This document shows positions 41,586-47,722 of a stretch of 47,722 nt of DNA, piece after piece. Below the pieces are notes generated by a model. That model had not been told where the DNA came from, made no database searches, and saw only the letters and a list, made by a program, of their open reading frames with translations. The translations under genes were made by a program, and so were the position numbers. The stretch comes from Candidatus Shapirobacteria bacterium (lineage in GTDB: Bacteria; Patescibacteriota; Microgenomatia; UBA12405), in contig DPKG01000014.1 in NCBI GenBank assembly GCA_003542615.1, positions 108,802-156,523 on the forward strand, given 5' to 3'. Positions within the stretch are counted from its first letter, which is position 1, and each line of letters begins with the position of its first letter.

Positions 41586-41694
41586 GGGGCGGATTTCAAT
41601 ATCCGCCCGGAAATGGAAATGGGGCGGGAATGGAATCCCGCCCGTACGGCGATGGGGAGGATAAAATGGGGCGGGAATGGAATCCCGCCCGTAC
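41586..41694. repeat. Cluster of family D palindromes between fibre and TPR genes
   Basis: A variant GGGCGGATTTCAATATCCGC, then CC (41586-41607) and two identical copies of GGGCGGG-AATGGAAT-CCCGCCC-GTAC (41621-41646, 41669-41694). The last ends at the stop codon of the giant gene. The rest of the 187-nt gap is G-rich with no ORF. Confidence 0.8.
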
Positions 41695-41695
41695 A

Positions 41696-44600
41696 TTAAT
41701 TGATGATCCACCAGTTGATATCCAAGGGGGCGGTGAGAGGATGGTCGAGAGCGATGACAAAGTAGGATTCGGGGGTGGCGGTTGGGGCGGGTGTGGGGGA
41801 AATGTATTTGTCTTTGAGGTAGATTACCTGGTTTTGAGTGGAGCCGGCGGGAGTCAGATAGACCATGGAGCTTGAGGTGATTTTGTCATTGTAAATTACG
41901 ATTTCGGTTTTGCCGGCCGGGAGGGTGGCAGTACCGGCGGTAGCGTTGGTAGCCAGCTTGGCAGAGGAGGTGGCAAGCTGGGCAAATCCACCTTCGGCAA
42001 TAATAGTGGTGGAATCGGTGGCGATGTTGATGCGATCAGACAATAGAGTATTAGACTCGACATTATTGGCGGTTAGAGTGCCGCTAATGGAGGCATCGGT
42101 GGCGGTTATGACATTGGCAAAGAGATCGCCGCTGATGGTAGCCTCATTGGCGGCTAATTTTCCATCGATGGAGAGATTACCAGTGATAACGACGTCACCG
42201 GATTCGGAAACTACCAAAATATCATTTAGGATATGAACTGAACCAAGTCCGGAGGGTTGGATATAGAGAGCGGTGTTGGTGGTTTCAATGTAATTATTTT
42301 GGATGGCGATTTCGCCGGCGGTGAAGGTGCCGGTGATGAAGGCAGAGCCGAGTTGTGTTTGGCCATGGACGGTGAGATCGGCGCCGATGACCATATCATC
42401 AGTGAGGCTAAGATTGCCATGGATGGTGGCGGAGTCGGCTTCGATACTGGTGTACCAGGCTTGGGAAGCGGTTTGGGCATCGGCGATGGCTTCGGAAGTG
42501 GCGGCGGAGGAGGAAGCGGCGGAAGCGAGAAGATCACGGACTTCGGTGCGGAGGGCACTGATTTTGTCAGACATGATTTGGCCGAAAGATCCGTCTTTGG
42601 AGATGATATTGTTGGCGTAGACGGTGTCAAAGGTAGCTTGGGAAGCGCCAATACTGTTGGTATTGACGGCGTCGGCGGTGAGAGTGCCGGCGATGTCTAA
42701 ATTGCCATCGACGACAATGGTATCGGTGACCTCGGAGAGAGGAGAGATAAGATCGGTTTTTAGTTCGTTGGTACTGGTTTTGCCGGCCCGCAGATTGTCG
42801 ATAACGGCGTTTTGGGCGATTAGATTGTAGGTGTTGATTAGTCCGGATTGGATACGGGCGGCGGCAATTTCGGAGAAGTCGGCAAGTTGGTTGACAATTT
42901 GTCCGAGAGTATCAGTTAGGTAGTAGTCGGAGGCGGTTAGGGTGGATTTGGCGTCGGTCAGCCCCATGGAGGAGAGGACGTCGGGGGAAAGGGAAGTGCC
43001 GATGCTGATTTGACCGGTTTGGGAGATGGTGAGGTTGGCACCCAGAGAATTGATCTGATCCTGTTGTTCCTGAATGGCTTCGACTAAGACTGGTTCAAGG
43101 TTGCCGTAGGCGACTGATTTGTAGCCGCTTTCGGGGTCGGTAACCACCATTTCGGGAACAATTTGTTCTAATTCTTGGGCGATGAAACCGATGTGGATAC
43201 CGCCGGCGTCGGGTTCGGAAATATAATCGAAGCGGGTACCGCGGATTTGGAGAATTTTGCTGAGGGAATCGGTGAGAGTGGTGATATTTTTCTTGAGGCG
43301 GACGTCGGAGACGTGAGTCCAACCGGTGGTGGTATAGGATCCGACGGAAGTGCCGTTATTGACCTGGAGATGGTAGCCAGCGTTGGTAGTACCTATACCG
43401 AGGTATCCGATAGATGAAAGTGATGCTCTTTGGGTAGAATTGGTCCAAAAGGTAATATCTCCAGTTGGAGCGGAGTTGACGATTTCAAGATCATTTCTTC
43501 TGTAAGCGTAAGTTGAAGAATAAGCAGAACCTATCAAGTTAATACCACCGAAGGAGGTGGTCCCGACTTCAGTAAAAGCGAGCTGTGATAGCGAAGCAGT
43601 TTGGGTGTGATCTATGCTGACAGCTGCAGTGCCACTTCTTAGATTTAGAAGGGCAGTGGGAGTGGAAGCACCGATACCGACTTTACCATTGGCGAGGATG
43701 GTAAGACGTTCTACTCCGGCAGTGGAGAAGCCTACGACATCAGTAGTACGTCGGAACATACCGTTGTTTGTGTCTGTTTCCCAGGAAAAAGATGGGAGAA
43801 GGGCGGTATCGGCGGCTTTTCCCAAGAAGGCGGCGGTGGTGATGGAGATGTCGGCACCGACACTGAGGGTAGTTCCGACATAAAGAGAAGTACCGACAGA
43901 GAGAGAATTGGAGAAATATCCATCGCCGGTGACGTAAAGTTCATAAGTGGCGTGGGTAGCACCAATGCCAATTTTGGTGCTACTAAAGATTTCACCGTTA
44001 ACATTGAGTTTATAGCCGGCAGCATTAGTAGTGCCGATACCGACATTGCCACCAAAATATCCATCCTGTCCTGTATAAATTCCCCAGTCACCCCAAGCAG
44101 CATATGTTGTTGAAGTTCCGCTTGAATCTACAAAACGACCACCCATAGTAGAACCTTCCGCCCATATTCCATAAGTTCCTCCAGCTGCATTAATTGCATA
44201 GGAACTGTTAGGGGTTGCACCTACACCAATCACACCTGTAATTCTACCGTTGCCAATAACATCAAGTTTGTAGGTAGGAGCGGTAGTACCGATGCCGACG
44301 TTGCCGTTTCCCAGAATAGTCAGTCTGTCTGTAGAACTGGTTTTGAGGTTGAGCGATCTGGAGGCTGAATTGTGGCCAATATCTAGACCAACATTATCCA
44401 TATTAAAGGTGGTGGAGTAGCTGCTGGTAGAAGAGTCGGTGAAAATGTATGTGGCGTACCCACTACTTCTGACTTCTAATTTACCTGCAGGATTGGTAGT
44501 ACCGATGCCGACATTACCGGTGCTGAATTCGAAAGTGGCGAGTGGGGCTGGGGCAGTGCTTCCGGTGGAGCTAAATCCAGAGATGTATAATCGGCCTCCA

Positions 44601-47600
44601 TCGTAACCTCCGATGTGGGGGGTGTTGGCTAGTCCTAACATTAATAATCCAAAATTATTACCATTATTGACTCTGGCCATACCAGTATCACCATCTTCTG
44701 ATTGGTAGGCGAAGAAGGTGCTTAGACCACCGCTGTCGTAACCGGCAGAAAGAGTGCCGTATACGTGTAGCTTTCGACCGGCAGCGGGAGTGCCGCCGAT
44801 ACCGACGTTACCGTTGTTGTCCATGTATAACATTTCCGTAGCGCTTCCAGCGGAATCACGAGAGCCGATGGTTAAGAAATCTCCGGTAGTGCCGTTGCCG
44901 AAAGTGATATGAGAATTTTGGGAGGCGAGTTTAATGGCGGAGTCACCGGTGGGGTTGGTAATTATCATGTTGTTACCTCCGTCGAGCCACCAGTTTGTGG
45001 TGTTGGTGCTACCGATATCAATGTGGAGACCAGCTGATAGAGGGGCAGTAGTGCCGATACCGACTCGGCCGTATTGACCGTTAAGGTGAATTAGAGTTTG
45101 GAGAGTGGCGGAGGTGTCAGTGACAAGGAAATCGAGATTGGTATTCCAACCACCGCCACGAGATCCGCGGATACGGGCGGAGCCGGCGGAATCGAAAGAA
45201 TAGCTAATATCTTTGAAACTGGCGTAGTTTGTGGGTTGGTTGGGTCCACGAATGTTGATAGCCGTATCAGAGGAAGTGCCGATGCTGGAAACATAGAGAT
45301 TGCCATTGACATCAAGTTTGGCGGCGGGGGCGGTGGTACCGATACCGACGTTGCCGTTGGCATCAATACGCATTCTTTCGGTGTTGGATGTTAAAAGGGC
45401 GAGAGCGGAGGTGTTGTAATATCCATAAGATTTGATAACACTATTGCTGGAAACGCCAATATCAAGTACTTGTTCGGCATGATTGGCACGAAGGTATGCA
45501 AAATAACCGGAATTTTGGCCTGATTGGGAGGCGGCAACCCGGATTTCGCCGCCGACGACATCGAGTATGGCGGTAGGAGCGGTAGTGCCAATACCGACGT
45601 TGCCGGAGGTGTTGAGGAAGAGACCGGTGTTCCAGGTGATGGTGGCACCGGCGATATTGGTAGTACCAACACTAAGAGAGAGGCCGTTGGCAAAATTTTG
45701 AATTTTGGAAGCAGTGTAATTATTTTCAAGATAAGTAGCATCGGTGTCGTTGACGTTGAATCTAATGGAACCAGAATAAGTGAAATTGGCGGAAGAATGG
45801 GAAGGATCGCTTTGAGCGAGATCTAAAAAGAAGTGAGTGGAGCCAACACTGCTATTGTCGATGAATTTGTTGCCGGTGATGTTGCCATTGACTTCGAGTT
45901 TTTGAGTGGGATTGGTGGTGCCGATACCGACGTTGCCGGTACCAAAGAAGCCAAAGTTGTTACTATTTAAATCAATTTTGGTAAGTTGAGAGAGAGTACC
46001 ACCAAGACCGATGGTGTTGGTAGCAATTATGGATAGACCATTTCCAGCAGCATAGGTGGTACCGATACCGGTACCACTACCGGAAACCCAAGAAGCGTTA
46101 CCACTGGCATCGGATTGGAGAATGAAACCATTGGAAGCACCGGTGGTTAGGGTAATTTTAGGAGTGGTGATGCCGATGGAGATATTGGCGGCACCGATGA
46201 CATCTAATTTTTGGGTAGGATTGGTGGTGCCGATACCGACGTTGCCGGTTCTTTTAATGGTCATGATGTTTGCGTCGGTGCCGTACACGTTGTCTATTGC
46301 CAGATCACCGTCAGCGTCCAATCCCATTTGTATAAAAACATCGTTTATATTGGAAAATGCTAAGTGGTTTCTTGTTGCTATAGTTTCTGAGGCTATGCCA
46401 AAGATTTCTAATTTGGCGGTGGGAGCGGTAGTGCCAATACCGACATTACCGGCGGTGGTGATGGATAGATAAGCATTGTTGGCGAGGTTGGCTCCGTTGG
46501 AAATTTGGAAAACATCACTGTTGCTGTTGTCGATTCCGAGAGACCAGTTTTGAGTGCCGGTGAGTAAAAAGGTCATGGCGGCATCGCCAGTACCGTCTTG
46601 TTCGATTAAGACTCCGGTGTTGACGACACTGGTGCTGTTTACGTAGGTTGAAAGAGGGGAAGTAGGATTGGTGGTACCAATCCCGACATTACCAACACCA
46701 AAGAAACCAAAGTTGTAACTATTTAAATCAATTTTGGTGAGTTGGGTCAAAGTACCGCCAAGACCGATGGTGTTATCAGTGCGAGTAAGACCATTGGTAA
46801 AGGTAAGAGGAGATTCAAAATTTGCCAAAACAGAAGAAGCGGAAGTGATACGACCTTGAGCATCAACAGTGAAGATGGGGATGGAGGTACCGGCGCCATA
46901 GGTGGCGGCGGTGACACCAGTGTCAGTGAGATTGAAGACATTGGCGGGAGTAAGGCTTAGTCCGATGCCGGCGGAATAGGAAGTGGCGCCGGGAAGTGTC
47001 ATCCAGGTGGGGATGGCAGCGCCATTACTCATTAAGACCTGACCGGAGACTCCAACTCCGGTATTGGCTAATTTAGTACCATCAGTGTAGATGACACCAC
47101 CAGTGGTGACAGTGGTGCCATCAAGATAATTTAATTCAAGAGCAGAAGAGGAGACATTGGTACCGGAAAGAGAAAGAGTAGAAGTATTGAGAGTAGCACC
47201 AATGGTTAAATTATTTTGGAAGGTAGAATTACCAGTGACTCCGATACCATTGCCAAAGTATTGAGGAGCTAACCAGACATTGGTAGAACCTAGATTAAGA
47301 CTGAAGACATTTGAAGCAAGAGTTAATCCCGATCCGGCAGAGTAGGTGGTGCCGATACCGGATTCATTGGCGTCGATCCAGGATAAGCCAGTGCCGGTGG
47401 AACTTAAAATTTGACCAGAAGTACCGGAAGTACCAGTAGTAAAGATGGTACCAGTGAGATTGATGTCGCCATCAATATCTAATTTTTTGCTGGGAGCAGT
47501 GGTACCGATACCGACATTACCGGTGGTGTAATTAAAGTACATAACCTCGGTGTTACCGATGTTAAGACGAGTATTTTCAGTAAGGGCACCACCGAGTTTG

Positions 47601-47722
47601 AAGATATTTGAGGCGAGAGTAAGGCCACTACCGGCAGCATAGGTAGTACCAACAGAGGTGTTGTTGATGGTGATGACATTTCCAGCAAAGGTGATACCGA
47701 TACCGGTACCGGCAGTGAAGGT
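41696..47722 (-). CDS. Giant surface fibre/adhesin with GNVGIGTT repeats and internal S74 chaperone domain (partial, N-terminus beyond window)
   Basis: The frame is open to the right edge (at least 2,008 residues), so the true start lies outside. The visible N-terminal ~1,450 residues contain about 15 copies of a GNVGIGTT-[AN]-P-x3-KL-[DE]-V motif spaced by beta-rich segments, the architecture of long tail-fibre-like adhesins. A Peptidase_S74 intramolecular chaperone domain follows. It contains SDVRLKKNI, with the catalytic Ser (codon 43309-43307) and Lys five residues later (43294-43292), then GFIAQELEQIVPEMV. A further ~450 residues of coiled coil and beta repeats follow and end LDINWWIIN, a domain shared with 40132-41508. 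No C-terminal TM or LPXTG motif is seen. Likely role: trimeric attachment fibre. Confidence 0.85.
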   Translation of the reverse strand, partial: TFTAGTGIGITFAGNVITINNTSVGTTYAAGSGLTLASNIFKLGGALTENTRLNIGNTEVMYFNYTTGNVGIGTTAPSKKLDIDGDINLTGTIFTTGTSGTSGQILSSTGTGLSWIDANESGIGTTYSAGSGLTLASNVFSLNLGSTNVWLAPQYFGNGIGVTGNSTFQNNLTIGATLNTSTLSLSGTNVSSSALELNYLDGTTVTTGGVIYTDGTKLANTGVGVSGQVLMSNGAAIPTWMTLPGATSYSAGIGLSLTPANVFNLTDTGVTAATYGAGTSIPIFTVDAQGRITSASSVLANFESPLTFTNGLTRTDNTIGLGGTLTQLTKIDLNSYNFGFFGVGNVGIGTTNPTSPLSTYVNSTSVVNTGVLIEQDGTGDAAMTFLLTGTQNWSLGIDNSNSDVFQISNGANLANNAYLSITTAGNVGIGTTAPTAKLEIFGIASETIATRNHLAFSNINDVFIQMGLDADGDLAIDNVYGTDANIMTIKRTGNVGIGTTNPTQKLDVIGAANISIGITTPKITLTTGASNGFILQSDASGNASWVSGSGTGIGTTYAAGNGLSIIATNTIGLGGTLSQLTKIDLNSNNFGFFGTGNVGIGTTNPTQKLEVNGNITGNKFIDNSSVGSTHFFLDLAQSDPSHSSANFTYSGSIRFNVNDTDATYLENNYTASKIQNFANGLSLSVGTTNIAGATITWNTGLFLNTSGNVGIGTTAPTAILDVVGGEIRVAASQSGQNSGYFAYLRANHAEQVLDIGVSSNSVIKSYGYYNTSALALLTSNTERMRIDANGNVGIGTTAPAAKLDVNGNLYVSSIGTSSDTAINIRGPNQPTNYASFKDISYSFDSAGSARIRGSRGGGWNTNLDFLVTDTSATLQTLIHLNGQYGRVGIGTTAPLSAGLHIDIGSTNTTNWWLDGGNNMIITNPTGDSAIKLASQNSHITFGNGTTGDFLTIGSRDSAGSATEMLYMDNNGNVGIGGTPAAGRKLHVYGTLSAGYDSGGLSTFFAYQSEDGDTGMARVNNGNNFGLLMLGLANTPHIGGYDGGRLYISGFSSTGSTAPAPLATFEFSTGNVGIGTTNPAGKLEVRSSGYATYIFTDSSTSSYSTTFNMDNVGLDIGHNSASRSLNLKTSSTDRLTILGNGNVGIGTTAPTYKLDVIGNGRITGVIGVGATPNSSYAINAAGGTYGIWAEGSTMGGRFVDSSGTSTTYAAWGDWGIYTGQDGYFGGNVGIGTTNAAGYKLNVNGEIFSSTKIGIGATHATYELYVTGDGYFSNSLSVGTSLYVGTTLSVGADISITTAAFLGKAADTALLPSFSWETDTNNGMFRRTTDVVGFSTAGVERLTILANGKVGIGASTPTALLNLRSGTAAVSIDHTQTASLSQLAFTEVGTTSFGGINLIGSAYSSTYAYRRNDLEIVNSAPTGDITFWTNSTQRASLSSIGYLGIGTTNAGYHLQVNNGTSVGSYTTTGWTHVSDVRLKKNITTLTDSLSKILQIRGTRFDYISEPDAGGIHIGFIAQELEQIVPEMVVTDPESGYKSVAYGNLEPVLVEAIQEQQDQINSLGANLTISQTGQISIGTSLSPDVLSSMGLTDAKSTLTASDYYLTDTLGQIVNQLADFSEIAAARIQSGLINTYNLIAQNAVIDNLRAGKTSTNELKTDLISPLSEVTDTIVVDGNLDIAGTLTADAVNTNSIGASQATFDTVYANNIISKDGSFGQIMSDKISALRTEVRDLLASAASSSAATSEAIADAQTASQAWYTSIEADSATIHGNLSLTDDMVIGADLTVHGQTQLGSAFITGTFTAGEIAIQNNYIETTNTALYIQPSGLGSVHILNDILVVSESGDVVITGNLSIDGKLAANEATISGDLFANVITATDASISGTLTANNVESNTLLSDRINIATDSTTIIAEGGFAQLATSSAKLATNATAGTATLPAGKTEIVIYNDKITSSSMVYLTPAGSTQNQVIYLKDKYISPTPAPTATPESYFVIALDHPLTAPLDINWWIIN

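Noticed and set aside
41534..47000. Many + strand ORFs opposite the giant fibre and TPR genes (for example 46056-46472, 42257-42700)
   Set aside because: They are antisense shadows of a strongly repetitive coding frame; the - strand gives the recognisable S74 and GNVGIGTT protein.

Overview
The window looks like a chromosomal contig from a Patescibacteria (CPR) bacterium, most likely of the Microgenomates type. That placement is inferred from the gene mix: six tandem small two-helix proteins of the Patescibacteria T4SS-pilin type beside a TrbL/VirB6-like channel, cohesin/dockerin-like surface proteins with Pro/Thr/Val linkers, a giant fibre with repeated GNVGIGTT units, almost no Shine-Dalgarno sites, and very few metabolic genes. 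TGA ends several genes (at 6252 and 20437, for example), so the standard bacterial code applies and TGA is not read as glycine. By eye the + strand is richer in G than C almost everywhere, under + and - genes alike, so the window probably lies on one replichore.

Layout. 0-4 kb: ftsH and a convergent uncharacterised phosphorylase-like gene. 4-8.4 kb: three unrecognised acidic soluble proteins. 8.4-14 kb, - strand: a putative type IV secretion/pilus cluster (six pilin-like proteins, a secreted protein, a polytopic channel protein). 14-18.4 kb, + strand: a peptide-ligase cluster (7TM protein, ATP-grasp fused to a retropepsin-like domain, two more RimK-like ATP-grasps). 18.4-22 kb: three exported cohesin/dockerin-like proteins. 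22-28.4 kb: tRNA-Ile, a small membrane peptide, a GH18-like hydrolase, a DedA-type protein, then promoter, putative small RNA, tRNA-Ala, 23S and 5S rRNA with no 16S. 28.4-33 kb: an S1-domain protein, a compositionally foreign secreted PT-rich gene, a small HTH protein, radA and a small unknown gene. 33-36.7 kb: an oriC-like patch, a 42-residue peptide, a beta-propeller protein with dockerin, and rho. 36.8-40.1 kb: a LysM-M23 peptidase and an O-antigen-ligase-like protein with TPRs. 40.1-47.7 kb, - strand: a TPR membrane protein and a giant S74-containing fibre that runs off the right edge.

How it fits together: most genes act at the cell surface (secretion/pilus, cohesin-dockerin scaffold, wall hydrolases, glycan polymerisation, giant adhesin). 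This would suit an episymbiont that attaches to a host, but that lifestyle is inferred. The rest are core information or quality-control genes (ftsH, radA, rho, S1, rRNA).

The most unusual signals are non-coding. (1) Hairpin elements recur with compensatory base changes; one copy sits in frame inside an ATP-grasp gene and a different palindrome sits in frame in a TPR gene, reminiscent of Rickettsia palindromic elements. (2) At least ten genes have a -10 box ending 5-6 nt before the start codon and no ribosome-binding site, which predicts leaderless mRNAs. (3) A single GC-rich gene with a strong Shine-Dalgarno is bracketed by complex hairpins.
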